This document shows positions 17,524-26,788 of a DNA stretch of 64,000 nt, in pieces. Where the stretch lies: positions 6,568,501 through 6,632,500 of the forward strand of contig NZ_CP092183.1 in the NCBI RefSeq assembly GCF_023499255.1. Direction: 5' to 3'. Source of the stretch: Couchioplanes caeruleus (lineage in GTDB: Bacteria > Actinomycetota > Actinomycetes > Mycobacteriales > Micromonosporaceae). The stretch's first letter is position 1. Every line of letters starts with the position of its first letter. The notes below the pieces were generated by a model. That model searched no databases. It was not told the origin of the DNA and worked only from the letters and a program-made list of their open reading frames with translations. A program made the translations under genes and the position numbers.

Positions 17524-19401
17524 ATGCCGGTATCGGTCACCATGCCGCGGCTGGGTGAGAGTGTCACCGAGGGCACCGTCACTCGCTGGCTCAAGCAGGA
17601 GGGCGAGCGGGTCGAGGCGGACGAGCCGCTGCTCGAGGTCTCCACCGACAAGGTCGACACCGAGATCCCGTCGCCGGCCGCCGGTGTGCTCTCGCGCATC
17701 GTCGTCGGCGAGGACGAGACCGCCGACGTCGGCAGCGAGCTCGCGGTGATCGCCGGCGACGGCGAGGAGGCGGAGTCGTCCGCCCCCGCCCCGGCCGCCC
17801 AGCAGGAGGCCCCCGCGCAGGAGGCCCCCGCGCAGCAGCCGCAGGCCGCCGAGCAGCAGCCCGACCCGGAGCCCGCCGCGCCGACCACCCCCTCGACCGA
17901 GAAGCCGATCGAGGAGGAGGCGCCGGCGCCGCAGACCGCCGCGCCGGCCGGTGGCGGCGACGGCACGGCCGTGAAGATGCCCGCCCTCGGCGAGAGCGTC
18001 ACCGAGGGCACGGTCACCCGCTGGCTCAAGCAGGTCGGCGAGACGGTCGAGATGGACGAGCCGCTGCTCGAGGTCTCCACCGACAAGGTCGACACCGAGA
18101 TCCCGTCGCCCGTGGCCGGCACCGTGCTGGAGATCAAGGTCCCCGAGGACGAGACCGCGGACGTCGGCGCCGACCTGGCGATCATCGGCACCCCGGGCAG
18201 CGCTCCGGCGGCCGCGCCGGCCCCGCAGCAGAGCCCCGCGCCCGAGCAGGAGACCGCGCAGCAGCAGGCCCCGCAGCAGCAGGCCCCGGCGCCGCAGCAG
18301 CAGTCACCGTCGGTCGAGCCCGGCTCGTCGTACGCGGAGCCGGCCCCCGAGGCGGAGGTCGCCAAGGACCCGGTGGCCGCCGAACGCGCCGCCGAGCCCG
18401 CCGCTCCGGCCCAGCCCGCCGCCCCCGCCGCCGAGACGGTCCGCGGCAACGGCGCCGGCGACGCCGGGTACGTGACGCCGCTGGTGCGCAAGCTCGCCGC
18501 CGAGAAGGGCGTCGACCTGGCGTCGATCACCGGCACCGGCGTCGGCGGCCGCATCCGCAAGCAGGACGTCATCGAGGCCGCCGACAAGGCCGCAGCCGCG
18601 GCGAAGGCCCCGGCCGCCGCCCCGCAGTCCGCCCCCGCCTCGGCACCCACGCCGAAGCCGGCCGCGAGCCCGCTGCGTGGCCGCACCGAGAAGCTGACCC
18701 GCATCCGCGCGACGATCGCCCGGCGCATGGTCGAGTCGCTGCAGATCTCGGCGCAGCTCACCACGGTCGTCGAGGTGGACGTCACGAAGATCGCCCAGCT
18801 GCGCAACCGCGCGAAGGCCGACTTCCTGGCCCAGAACGGCGTCAAGCTGTCGTTCCTGCCGTTCTTCGCGCTGGCCGCCGTCGAGGCGCTGCGCCAGCAC
18901 CCGGTCGTGAACTCCTCGATCGACCAGGAGGCCGGCACGGTCACGTACCACGACGGTGAGCACCTGGGCATCGCGGTCGACACCCCGAAGGGCCTGGTCG
19001 TCCCGGTGATCAAGGAGGCCGGCGACCTGAACCTCGCGGGCCTGGCCAAGCGGATCGCCGACGTCGCGGACCGCACCCGCAACAACAAGATCAGTCCGGA
19101 CGAGCTGTCCGGCGGCACCTTCACGCTGACCAACACCGGCAGCCGCGGGGCGCTGTTCGACACGCCGATCATCAACCAGCCGCAGGTCGGCATCCTCGGC
19201 ACCGGCGCGGTGGTCAAGCGGGCCGTGGTCGTCGACGAGCCGAACCTGGGTGAGCTGATCGTGCCGCGGTCGATGGTCTACCTGGCGCTCAGCTACGACC
19301 ACCGGATCGTGGACGGCGCGGACGCCGCCCGCTTCCTGGTCACCATCAAGGAGCGGCTGGAGGCCGGCCAGTTCGAGGGCGACCTCGGCCTGCACGGCTA
19401 A
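17524..19401 (+). CDS. sucB: Dihydrolipoamide acyltransferase (E2) of 2-oxoglutarate/pyruvate dehydrogenase
   Basis: A 625-residue E2 core protein. Two lipoyl domains carry the lipoylated lysines Lys43 and Lys188 in identical [14 protein letters not shown] contexts. Ala/Pro/Gln-rich linkers follow. The peripheral subunit-binding domain is at about 316-352 ([17 protein letters not shown]). The catalytic domain ends with SYDHRIVDG, with His593 and Asp597 as the acyltransfer pair. An AAGGAG site precedes the ATG. In actinobacteria this E2 is often shared by the pyruvate and 2-oxoglutarate complexes (called DlaT or AceF), so the acyl specificity is not settled. It sits between lpd and the lipoate genes it depends on. 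Confidence 0.93.
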   Translation: MPVSVTMPRLGESVTEGTVTRWLKQEGERVEADEPLLEVSTDKVDTEIPSPAAGVLSRIVVGEDETADVGSELAVIAGDGEEAESSAPAPAAQQEAPAQEAPAQQPQAAEQQPDPEPAAPTTPSTEKPIEEEAPAPQTAAPAGGGDGTAVKMPALGESVTEGTVTRWLKQVGETVEMDEPLLEVSTDKVDTEIPSPVAGTVLEIKVPEDETADVGADLAIIGTPGSAPAAAPAPQQSPAPEQETAQQQAPQQQAPAPQQQSPSVEPGSSYAEPAPEAEVAKDPVAAERAAEPAAPAQPAAPAAETVRGNGAGDAGYVTPLVRKLAAEKGVDLASITGTGVGGRIRKQDVIEAADKAAAAAKAPAAAPQSAPASAPTPKPAASPLRGRTEKLTRIRATIARRMVESLQISAQLTTVVEVDVTKIAQLRNRAKADFLAQNGVKLSFLPFFALAAVEALRQHPVVNSSIDQEAGTVTYHDGEHLGIAVDTPKGLVVPVIKEAGDLNLAGLAKRIADVADRTRNNKISPDELSGGTFTLTNTGSRGALFDTPIINQPQVGILGTGAVVKRAVVVDEPNLGELIVPRSMVYLALSYDHRIVDGADAARFLVTIKERLEAGQFEGDLGLHG

Positions 19402-19414
19402 GCGAAAGATCACA

Positions 19415-19442
19415 AAGAAGGGGCGCTCCGGCGCCCCTTCTT
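19415..19442 (+). terminator. Rho-independent terminator after sucB
   Basis: A perfect 12-bp stem (arm AAGAAGGGGCGC, 19415-19426 with 19431-19442) has a TCCG tetraloop and is followed by CTGTTTT. This is the clearest intrinsic terminator in the window. Confidence 0.92.
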
Positions 19443-19481
19443 CTGTTTTGAACGGGTTCACCGTCGGGAATGATGGTGACC

Positions 19482-20399
19482 ATGCGGATCCTCATGGCCG
19501 GCGCGTCGGGCTTCCTGGGCACCTCCCTCGCCGAGCGGCTACGCCGGTCCGGGCACGAGATCACCCTGCTGGTGCGCCGCCCCGCCGAGAACCCCGGCGA
19601 GGCCTCGTGGAAGCCGTCCGCGGGCCAGCTGGACCCGGCCCTGGTCGCCGCCGCCGACGTGGTGATCAACCTGGCCGGCGCCGGCGTCGGCGACAAGCGC
19701 TGGACCGCCCGCTACAAGAGCCTGATCCGCAGCAGCCGGGTGGACACCACCGGCACCATCGCCAGCACGATCAGCAAGCTGCCGGCCGCCGACCGGCCCC
19801 GGGCCCTGCTGCAGTCCTCCGCCGTCGGCTGGTACGGCGACACCGGCGACCGCGAGGTCACCGAGGAGGCGCCGGCGGGCACCGGGTTCCTGGCCGACGT
19901 GTGCCGGGTCTGGGAGGCCGCCGCCCGTCCCGCCGAGGACGCCGGCACGCGGGTCGCGCTGCTGCGCACCGGGTTGCCGCTGGACGCGCGCGGCGGGCTG
20001 CTGAAGCCGCAGATGCCGCTGTTCCGCGCGGGCGCCGGGGCGAAGCTGGGCGGCGGCAAGCAGTGGGTGCCGTGGATCGCGTTCGCCGACTGGCTCTCCG
20101 CCGTCGAGTTCGTGCTCGGCCGCGACGACCTGGCCGGCCCGGTCAACCTCGTCGGCCCCGAGCCGGCCACCAACGCCGAGTTCACCCGTACGCTCGGCAA
20201 GGTCCTGAACCGCCCGGCCCTGCTGCAGGTCCCCGGCCTGGCGTTGCAGGTGGCCCTCGGCGAGTTCGCCCACGAGGCGCTGCGCAGCCAGCGGGTGCTG
20301 CCCGGCGTCCTGCAGCGGGAGGGCTTCACCTTCGCCTACCCGGATCTGGAGTCGGCGCTGCGGGTGGCCGTCGATGCCGAGCGGCCGGCGGTCGCCTGA
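19482..20399 (+). CDS. TIGR01777-family NAD-dependent epimerase/dehydratase-like protein
   Basis: A 305-residue short-chain/epimerase-fold protein. The Rossmann motif GASGFLG begins at residue 7, and NLAGAGVGDKRWT and SAVGWYGDTGD are hallmarks of the TIGR01777 (YfcH/SulA-like) subfamily, whose C-terminal DUF1731 region is also visible (SQRVLPGVLQREGF). Substrate is unknown. The ATG at 19482 fits homologues that begin MRI; ATG codons at 19470 and 19473 in the same frame are alternatives. The position between the E2 gene and lipB matches the mycobacterial Rv2216 homologue. Confidence 0.88.
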   Translation: MRILMAGASGFLGTSLAERLRRSGHEITLLVRRPAENPGEASWKPSAGQLDPALVAAADVVINLAGAGVGDKRWTARYKSLIRSSRVDTTGTIASTISKLPAADRPRALLQSSAVGWYGDTGDREVTEEAPAGTGFLADVCRVWEAAARPAEDAGTRVALLRTGLPLDARGGLLKPQMPLFRAGAGAKLGGGKQWVPWIAFADWLSAVEFVLGRDDLAGPVNLVGPEPATNAEFTRTLGKVLNRPALLQVPGLALQVALGEFAHEALRSQRVLPGVLQREGFTFAYPDLESALRVAVDAERPAVA

Positions 20400-20429
20400 A
20401 ACCGGCGTTTCCTTGCTAACCTCCGGCTG

Positions 20430-22295
20430 GTGTCCGTCGTCGCCGCAGCCCCGTCCGAGTCCGCAGAGCCGCCGGCGTCACCGGAGGGCCACGGCTCCGG
20501 TTCCCGGCGCCCGCATCTGATCGTCGCCCTCGTCGCGCTGGCCCTCGCCACGTACGTGACCAGCGGCCTGTGGCGCGACCCGGCCGGCCGCGGCCTCACC
20601 GAGAACATGGGCGACCAGGCGTTCTTCGAGTGGCTCCTCGGCTACGGCGTCTACACGCTCGGGCACGGCGCCGACCCGTTCTACACGTGGATGATGAACG
20701 CGCCGCTCGGGGTCAACCTGGCCGCGAACACCTCCGTGACGGTCTACACGACACTGTTCTCCCCGCTCACGTTCTTCGCCGGCCCGCAGGTCAGCTTCGT
20801 CACCATCCTGACGCTGAACCTCGCCGCCTCCGCGTTCACCTGGTATCTGTTCCTGCGCCGCTGGCTGATCCGGCTCCCGGTGGCGGCGGCGCTCGGCGGG
20901 CTGGTCATCGGGTTCGCGCCCGGCTTCATCTCACACGCCAACGGGCATCTCAATTGGACGGCCGGCTGGGTCGCGCCCGTGGTGCTGTGGCGCGTGCTGC
21001 TGCTGCGCGAGCGCGGCCGGTGGCTGCTCAACGGCGTGATCCTCGGCGTGCTGCTCGCCGTCGGCTTCTCCATCGCCGCCGAGGGCCTGTTCTTCACCGC
21101 TCTCGCCGCGGGCGTCTTCGTGCTGGTCTGGTCCGTGGCACCCGCCACGCGCGCGGAGGCCCGGGCCGCCGCGCCGACCGTGCTGGCCGCGCTGGGCGTG
21201 GCCGCGGTGCAGGCGGGGCTGCTGCTGGCGTACCCGCTCTACATGCACTTCGCCGGCCGGCGCACGTTCACCGGCACCGGGTTCAACCAGGCGCACTACG
21301 CCGAGGACTTCGGGGCCTACTTCGAGTACCCGACCCGGTCGGTGGCGGGATGGCTGGGGCTGGGCAGCGACCTGGCCCCCAACCCGACCGAGGAGACGTC
21401 GTTCTTCGGCGTACCCCTCATGATCCTGGCCGTTGTGGGCCTGGTGCTGCTGTGGCGGGCCGCGGCACCGGGCCGGCGCGCGACGCTGGCCGCCATCTCC
21501 GCGGTCGGCGTGGTGTTCCTGCTGCTCTCGTGGGGCCCGCAGCTGAAGTTCTTCAAATCCCAGACGAGCATCAACCTCCCGTACGAGGCCCTGCGGCACC
21601 TCCCGCTGTTCGACTCCGCGCTGCCGGCCCGGTACGCGCTCGTGGTCGCCGCGGTGATCGGCATCGTCGTGGCGCTGCTCGCCGACCGCCTGCTGACCGA
21701 GCCGCTCCCATCGGTACGGGCCCACGCCACCTGGGCGGCCGCGTTCGCGCTGGCGCTGGTGCCGCTGGTCCCGCTGCCCGTGCTGACCCGGCCGCGCGCC
21801 CCGGAGCCGGCGTTCATCGCGGACGGCATCTGGCGCGACTACGTCAGCGACAACGGCGTGCTGACCGCGTTGCCGGTCGCCACCACGGACACCCCGGACG
21901 GGCAGCGCTGGCAGGCGTACACGATGGCCCGGGCCGGCAAGCAGTTCCGCATCCCCGGCGGTTACTTCCTCGGGCCGGGCGGGCCGGACGGCACCGGCCG
22001 GATCGGGGCGGAGTCCCGGGCCACCGACTGGCTGTTCTTCCGGGCCGCCTACTACGGCACGGTGGTCCCGCTCGACGACTTCGACCGGGACCAGGCGCGG
22101 CGCGACTTCGCCTTCTGGGGCGTCGAGGCGGTCTTCCTGCCCGACGAGATCACCGGCGCGCACACCGACCTGTTCCGCTCCGCGGTGGAACTCACGGCGA
22201 CGGATCTGCTCGGCACACCGGAACGGGTGGGTGGCGTGCTGCTGTGGCGCATCCGCCCCGGCATCGACCCGGCCGGGCGCGGCACGGGAGATTAA
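20430..22295 (+). CDS. Polytopic membrane protein, GT-C glycosyltransferase-like (paralogue 1)
   Basis: A 621-residue protein with about twelve hydrophobic segments and a C-terminal extracytoplasmic domain from roughly residue 450. The first outer loop carries acidic NMGDQAFFEWLLGYG and NAPLGVNLAANTS, as in GT-C type lipid-sugar-dependent transferases, but no exact family is certain. Conserved islands shared with the next gene include GFAPGFISHANGHLNW, LPLFDSALPAR and GGYFLGPGGPDGTGRIG. The start is GTG at 20430 with TAACCT ending 7 nt before it, suggesting leaderless transcription. Probably transfers a sugar to an envelope acceptor; this is inference. Confidence 0.75.
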   Translation: MSVVAAAPSESAEPPASPEGHGSGSRRPHLIVALVALALATYVTSGLWRDPAGRGLTENMGDQAFFEWLLGYGVYTLGHGADPFYTWMMNAPLGVNLAANTSVTVYTTLFSPLTFFAGPQVSFVTILTLNLAASAFTWYLFLRRWLIRLPVAAALGGLVIGFAPGFISHANGHLNWTAGWVAPVVLWRVLLLRERGRWLLNGVILGVLLAVGFSIAAEGLFFTALAAGVFVLVWSVAPATRAEARAAAPTVLAALGVAAVQAGLLLAYPLYMHFAGRRTFTGTGFNQAHYAEDFGAYFEYPTRSVAGWLGLGSDLAPNPTEETSFFGVPLMILAVVGLVLLWRAAAPGRRATLAAISAVGVVFLLLSWGPQLKFFKSQTSINLPYEALRHLPLFDSALPARYALVVAAVIGIVVALLADRLLTEPLPSVRAHATWAAAFALALVPLVPLPVLTRPRAPEPAFIADGIWRDYVSDNGVLTALPVATTDTPDGQRWQAYTMARAGKQFRIPGGYFLGPGGPDGTGRIGAESRATDWLFFRAAYYGTVVPLDDFDRDQARRDFAFWGVEAVFLPDEITGAHTDLFRSAVELTATDLLGTPERVGGVLLWRIRPGIDPAGRGTGD

Positions 22296-22381
22296 CGCGC
22301 CCGGCTGAACGTCTGCTTAAAGATCGACGTCCGGCTCCGCCCCGGCCGGTGCAACTGTCGGGACGCTGCTAACTTCGGCGC

Positions 22382-24289
22382 GTGGCCGTAGCAACAACCG
22401 CCCCCGCCGTCGCCGCCGAACCGCCGGCGGTGCCCGAAGTGCGGGCGGCCCGCAGTCGCTGGTCGCTCAACTGGCTCTGGGACGTGGGCGTCGCGTTGCT
22501 CTGCCTGGCGACGGCGTACTGGGTCACCTCGGGCCTGTGGGAGAACCCGTACCGGCGCTCGCTCAGCTTCAACGAGGGCGACCACGCGTTCTTCGAATGG
22601 CTGCTCGGCTACGGCGTGCAGATCCTGCGCAACGGGGCGAACCCGTTCCACACCGATCTGCTCAACGCGCCGGTGGGCGTGAACCTCGCGGCGAACACGT
22701 CCATCACCGTGCTGGCCGTCCTCTTCGCGCCGCTGACCATGCTGGCCGGGGCCCAGATCTCGTACGTGACGATCCTCACGCTGAACCTGGCCGTGTCGGC
22801 GTACGGCTGGTATTTCCTGCTGCACGCCCACGCCGTCCGGCACCGGTCGGCGGCCGCGATCGGCGGCCTCTTCTGCGGGTTCGCGCCCGGCTGGATCGCA
22901 CACGCCAACGGCCATCTCAACTGGACGGCCGGCTGGCTGGCGCCGGCGATCCTCTGGTGGGTGCTCAAGCTGCGCGCGTCCCGCCGCTGGCTGCGCGACG
23001 GCATCGTGCTGGGCGTGCTCATGGCTGCCGGTTTCACCATCGCCGCCGAGATGCTGTTCTCCATCGCCCTCGCCACGGCCATCTTCGTCATCGCGTGGAG
23101 CGCCGGGCGGGCCACCTGGCCACAGGCCCGCGCCGCAGCCCCGACCACCCTCGCCGCGCTGGGCGTCAGCGCGCTGGTGGCCGGCGCGCTGCTGGCGTAC
23201 CCGCTCTACATGCACTTCGCCGGGCCCGGCTCGTTCTCCGGCACGGGCTTCGACCAGCGCAGGTTCGTCGAGGACGCGGCCGGCTACCTCGTCTATCCGC
23301 TCCAGTCGCTGGCCGGCCTGGCGGGCATCGAACGCGGCGACCTCGCCTCCAACCAGACCGAGGCGGCATCGTTCTTCGGGGCGCCGCTGCTGATCCTGAT
23401 CGTCGTGGGCACCGCACTGCTCTGGTGGAGCGGCGACCGCAGGCGCCGGGCGCTGATGCGCGCGCTGACGATCGTCGGCCTGCTCTTCACCGTGCTGTCG
23501 CTGGGCCCCCGCTTCAACTGGTTCAACAAGGAGTACGACTTCCCGCTCCCGTACGCGGCGCTCGCCCACCTGCCCATCTTCGACTCGGCCCTGCCCGCCC
23601 GGATGGCCCTCGTGGTCGCCTGCGTGATCGGCACGACCCTCGCGCTGCTGGCCGATCGGGTGCTGACTCCACGCCTGCGCCTCCGCTGGCGCGTCACGTG
23701 GGCGGTGGCGTTCGCCGCGGCCCTCGTACCGATCTTCCCCAGACCGCTGCTCACCAGCGAGCGCTCCCCCGAGCCACGGTTCATCGCCGACGGCAGCTGG
23801 GAGCGGTACGTGCCGGAGGGCGGGGTGATGAGCGCCCTCCCGTACGCGGCCAGCTCCACCCCCGACGCGCAGCGCTGGCAGGCGTACACGATGGCCCGCG
23901 GCGGCCCCCAGTTCGGCATGCCGGACGGCTACTTCCTCGGCCCGGGCGGCCCCGACGGCACGGGCCGGGTGGGAGCGCCGGAACGCCGCACCGACATGAT
24001 GTGGCGCCACATCGCGGTCACCGGCTACGCGTACGACATCGACAACTACGACCGCGCCAAGGTCCGCGGCGACCTGGCGTACTGGAAGATCGACGCGCTG
24101 TTCATCCCGGACCGGATCAGCGGCAAGGACGGCATTTTGTTCCGGGCGGCGCTGGTGCACACGATGGAAGAGCTCTTCGGGCCGGGCGAACGGGTGGAGG
24201 ACGTGCTGGTGTGGCGCGTACGCCCGGGCATCGACCCGATGCCGGTACCGGACGACGGCCCGGACGGCCCCCGCCGCCCGACCGACTAA
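22382..24289 (+). CDS. Polytopic membrane protein, GT-C glycosyltransferase-like (paralogue 2)
   Basis: A 635-residue paralogue of the preceding gene with the same topology and the same conserved islands (NEGDHAFFEWLLGYGV, GFAPGWIAHANGHLNW, LPIFDSALPAR, DGYFLGPGGPDGTGRVG). The two arose by tandem duplication and have diverged clearly. A separate promoter is likely: TAACTT ends 6 nt before the GTG start at 22382, again a leaderless pattern. The C-terminus ends in an acid/Pro-rich tail just before a minisatellite array. Function is as uncertain as for its neighbour. Confidence 0.75.
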   Translation: MAVATTAPAVAAEPPAVPEVRAARSRWSLNWLWDVGVALLCLATAYWVTSGLWENPYRRSLSFNEGDHAFFEWLLGYGVQILRNGANPFHTDLLNAPVGVNLAANTSITVLAVLFAPLTMLAGAQISYVTILTLNLAVSAYGWYFLLHAHAVRHRSAAAIGGLFCGFAPGWIAHANGHLNWTAGWLAPAILWWVLKLRASRRWLRDGIVLGVLMAAGFTIAAEMLFSIALATAIFVIAWSAGRATWPQARAAAPTTLAALGVSALVAGALLAYPLYMHFAGPGSFSGTGFDQRRFVEDAAGYLVYPLQSLAGLAGIERGDLASNQTEAASFFGAPLLILIVVGTALLWWSGDRRRRALMRALTIVGLLFTVLSLGPRFNWFNKEYDFPLPYAALAHLPIFDSALPARMALVVACVIGTTLALLADRVLTPRLRLRWRVTWAVAFAAALVPIFPRPLLTSERSPEPRFIADGSWERYVPEGGVMSALPYAASSTPDAQRWQAYTMARGGPQFGMPDGYFLGPGGPDGTGRVGAPERRTDMMWRHIAVTGYAYDIDNYDRAKVRGDLAYWKIDALFIPDRISGKDGILFRAALVHTMEELFGPGERVEDVLVWRVRPGIDPMPVPDDGPDGPRRPTD

Positions 24290-24374
24290 CCCCGCGTTGC
24301 CGCGACCTCCTCGCCCCGCCCGTCCGGCGCCTTCCTTGCCCACCGCCCGGGCCTCGCCGACCACGGCTGTCTTT

Positions 24375-24544
24375 GCCGCCGCCGAGCCCTGCCAGCCGCG
24401 CCCTGCTCGCCGCCGCCGGGCCCCGCCAGCCGCGCCCTGCTCGCCGCCGCCGGACCCCGCCGACCGCGCTTTCCTTACCGCCACCGGACCCCGCCGACCG
24501 CGCTTTCCTTGCCGCCGCCGGGCCCCGGCGACCGTGGGCCCCGC
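24375..24544. repeat. 34-bp degenerate tandem repeat array (5 copies)
   Basis: Five head-to-tail units begin at 24375, 24409, 24443, 24477 and 24511. Units share GCCGCCGCCGG, then CCCCGCC, then CGCGCTTTCCTT or CGCGCCCTGCTC. It fills the otherwise gene-free 305-bp gap between the membrane protein and lipB. Units 1-2 and units 3-4 are closest to each other, suggesting pairwise duplication. Confidence 0.8.
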
Positions 24545-24594
24545 CGGTGCCGAGCGCCCCTCACCCTCGGTGCGCCACGGACTAGGCTGGGCTC

Positions 24595-25224
24595 GTGACG
24601 ACTTCCACGCTGCAGGTCCTGCGCCCGGGTCTGGTCGACTACCGCGAGGCCTGGGACGAGCAGCGCCGCCTGCACGAGGCCGTGGTGGCCGGCGAGCGGC
24701 CCGACACGATCCTGCTGCTCGAGCACCCCAGCGTCTTCACCGCCGGCAAGCGCACCGAGCCGATGGACCGCCCGATGGACGGCACCCCGGTCGTCGACGT
24801 CGACCGCGGCGGCAAGATCACCTGGCACGGCCCGGGACAGCTCGTCGGGTACCCGATCGTCAAGCTCACCGACCCGGTCGACGTCGTCGCGTACGTCCGC
24901 CGCATCGAGCAGATGCTGATCGAGGTCTGCGCCGAGTTCGGCGTCACCGTGGACCGCGTCGAGGGTCGCAGCGGCGCCTGGGTCCGCGCCGACGAGCGTG
25001 GCCCGGACCGCAAGGTCGCCGCGATCGGCATCCGCGTGGCCCGCGGCGTCACCCAGCACGGCTTCGCGATCAACTGCGACTGCGACCTGTCGAACTTCGA
25101 CCGTTTCGTCCCCTGCGGCATCCGCGACGCCGGCGTCACCTCGCTGAGCGCGGAGCTGGGCCGCCCGGTCACGGTCGCGGATGTCATGCCGGTGGTCGAA
25201 CGACACCTCGCGACGCTGCTGTGA
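24595..25224 (+). CDS. lipB: Lipoyl(octanoyl) transferase
   Basis: A 209-residue enzyme moving octanoate from acyl carrier protein to apo-lipoyl domains such as those of SucB. The signature [13 protein letters not shown] is at residues 71-83. The catalytic lysine lies in [10 protein letters not shown] (about residue 140) and the catalytic cysteine in [14 protein letters not shown] (about residue 174). The GTG at 24595 follows TAGGCT by 6 nt, so the mRNA may be leaderless. The stop overlaps the next small gene as GTGA. In most relatives lipA follows directly; here the AspRS gene and its leader lie between. Confidence 0.95.
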   Translation: MTTSTLQVLRPGLVDYREAWDEQRRLHEAVVAGERPDTILLLEHPSVFTAGKRTEPMDRPMDGTPVVDVDRGGKITWHGPGQLVGYPIVKLTDPVDVVAYVRRIEQMLIEVCAEFGVTVDRVEGRSGAWVRADERGPDRKVAAIGIRVARGVTQHGFAINCDCDLSNFDRFVPCGIRDAGVTSLSAELGRPVTVADVMPVVERHLATLL

Positions 25225-25385
25225 AGCTGTACAACGATCCCCGCGACAAGCGCGTCTTCGTCCCCAACAAGGCCGGCGGCGTCTCGCTGAACTTCGGCCA
25301 CCCGATCGCCTGGTGGATCCTCATCCTGATGACGGTCCTCCCGCTGATCATCGTCGTCGGCGTGACGATCGCCGTCGTCCTCTGA
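25221..25385 (+). CDS. Small membrane protein, DUF5808-like (54 aa)
   Basis: A 54-residue protein starting at the GTG that overlaps the lipB stop by 4 bp, so it is coupled to lipB. The N-terminus is polar ([19 protein letters not shown]), followed by [10 protein letters not shown] and one C-terminal membrane helix of about 22 hydrophobic residues. The pattern of charged VFVP and NFGHP resembles DUF5808 proteins; I cannot confirm this without a search. Function is unknown. Confidence 0.75.
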   Translation: MKLYNDPRDKRVFVPNKAGGVSLNFGHPIAWWILILMTVLPLIIVVGVTIAVVL

Positions 25386-25485
25386 CACCCGCCAAACCGC
25401 CACCCGCCGGACAGCCGCCCCGGCCGCACCGCCGCCGGCCGGGCGCCCCCTGACCGGACACCCCCGACCGTCGTGCCCAGCCCCC

Positions 25486-25517
25486 CGCGGCCCCGGCCGC
25501 CCTACTCCGGGGCCGCG
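25486..25517. terminator. Hairpin between lipB operon and aspS
   Basis: An 11-bp perfect stem (25486-25496 with 25507-25517, arm CGCGGCCCCGG) lies just past the aspS stop at 25524 and 100 bp after the small membrane gene. It probably terminates one or both convergent transcripts. Confidence 0.65.
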
Positions 25518-25523
25518 CCGCAG

Positions 25524-26780
25524 CTACGGCATGACCCGGTGCAGGTCCCTCGGGAAAGCCGTCACCTCCCGCACGTTCGCCGCCCCCGTCAGCCGCGCCA
25601 CGAACCGTTCCAGGCCGATCGCGAACCCCCCGTGCGGCGGCATCCCGTACCGGAACCCGTCCAGGTACCCGCCCAGCGCCGCCGGGTCGGGCACGACCTG
25701 GACATAGTCCTCGTACCGGTGCAGCCGCTGCCCGCCCGTCACCAGCTCCAACCCCCGGAACAGCAGGTCGAAGCTGTTGCTCCACCGCGGGTCGGACGGC
25801 TGCGGATGGGTGTAGAACGGCCGCTTGGCCATCGGGTACCCGGTGACGAACACGAACTCGGACCCGTGCTCCCGCAGCGCCCACTCCCCCAGCGCCCGCT
25901 CGTGCGCCGGCGCCAGGTCCGGCTCGTCGGCGGGCGCCCCGGCGATCCGCAGCGCCTCGGCGAAGTGCACCGCCGGGATCTCCGCCGGGACCGCGGGCAC
26001 CGGAACCCCGGTCCGCTCGGCGACGGCCGCCGTCATGCCGGCCACCACCTCGGTGAGCACGGCCATCACGTCGCGGTGGTCGCCGATGAACCCCAGCTCC
26101 GCGTCGAGCGACGTGTACTGGGCGAGGTGCCGGGCGGTGTCGTGCGGCTCGGCGCGGAACACCGGGCCGACCTCGTACACCCGCTCGAAGACGCCGACCA
26201 TCATCTGCTTGTAGAACTGCGGCGACTGCGCAAGGTAGGCCGGCCGCCCGAAGTAGTCCAGCTCGAAGACGTTCGCGCCGGACTCGGTCGCCGTACCCAC
26301 GATCTTCGGGGTGTGGATCTCCACGAACCGCCGCCGTTCCAACGCGTCGCGGAACCCGGCGGTCGCGGCCGCTGCGACCCGCAACGCCGTCGCCCGCGAC
26401 GGATGCCGCAGGGCCAGGGCGGCATGGTCCAGCTGCGTCGCCATGGTCGCGCTCAGCGTCGGCCGATGCACTTCGAAAGGCAACGGTACGGCCACAGCAC
26501 CACTGATCCGCCGTACGGTGGGGGCAACGAGCTCAACCCCGGCCGGAGCCGCAGCGTTCGCGACGACCGTGGCGGTGACCTCGACGACGGTCTCCTCCGG
26601 CAACTCCTCGACCTGCGCCCGTACGCCCGGCTCGGCGACGACGACCTGGCTGAGCCCGGCGGCGTCCCGGACGATCAGGAAAGCGACCGACTTCAGCAGC
26701 CGCCGCCGATGCACCCACCCGGCGATCGTGACGGTCTGCTTCTCGTGGGCGGCCAACTCGGTGGAGAGGATGCGTTGCAT
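25524..26780 (-). CDS. aspS: Archaeal-type (short) aspartyl-tRNA synthetase
   Basis: A 418-residue class IIb aminoacyl-tRNA synthetase. It has an N-terminal OB-fold anticodon-binding domain (VTIAGWVHRRRLLKSVAFL), the SPQFYKQMM block, motif 2 VFRAEPHDTARHLAQYTS and motif 3 HGGFAIGLERF. It lacks the GAD insertion of the about 590-residue bacterial AspRS and matches the archaeal/eukaryotic type, which is often non-discriminating (charges tRNA-Asp and tRNA-Asn). It is therefore probably an additional, horizontally acquired copy. An AGAGGAGG ribosome site precedes the ATG. Expression is very likely set by the Asp-specifying T-box leader directly upstream. Strictly, an AsnRS reading is possible, but the leader codon argues for Asp. 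Confidence 0.88.
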   Translation of the reverse strand: MQRILSTELAAHEKQTVTIAGWVHRRRLLKSVAFLIVRDAAGLSQVVVAEPGVRAQVEELPEETVVEVTATVVANAAAPAGVELVAPTVRRISGAVAVPLPFEVHRPTLSATMATQLDHAALALRHPSRATALRVAAAATAGFRDALERRRFVEIHTPKIVGTATESGANVFELDYFGRPAYLAQSPQFYKQMMVGVFERVYEVGPVFRAEPHDTARHLAQYTSLDAELGFIGDHRDVMAVLTEVVAGMTAAVAERTGVPVPAVPAEIPAVHFAEALRIAGAPADEPDLAPAHERALGEWALREHGSEFVFVTGYPMAKRPFYTHPQPSDPRWSNSFDLLFRGLELVTGGQRLHRYEDYVQVVPDPAALGGYLDGFRYGMPPHGGFAIGLERFVARLTGAANVREVTAFPRDLHRVMP

Positions 26781-26788
26781 GGCGGGAA

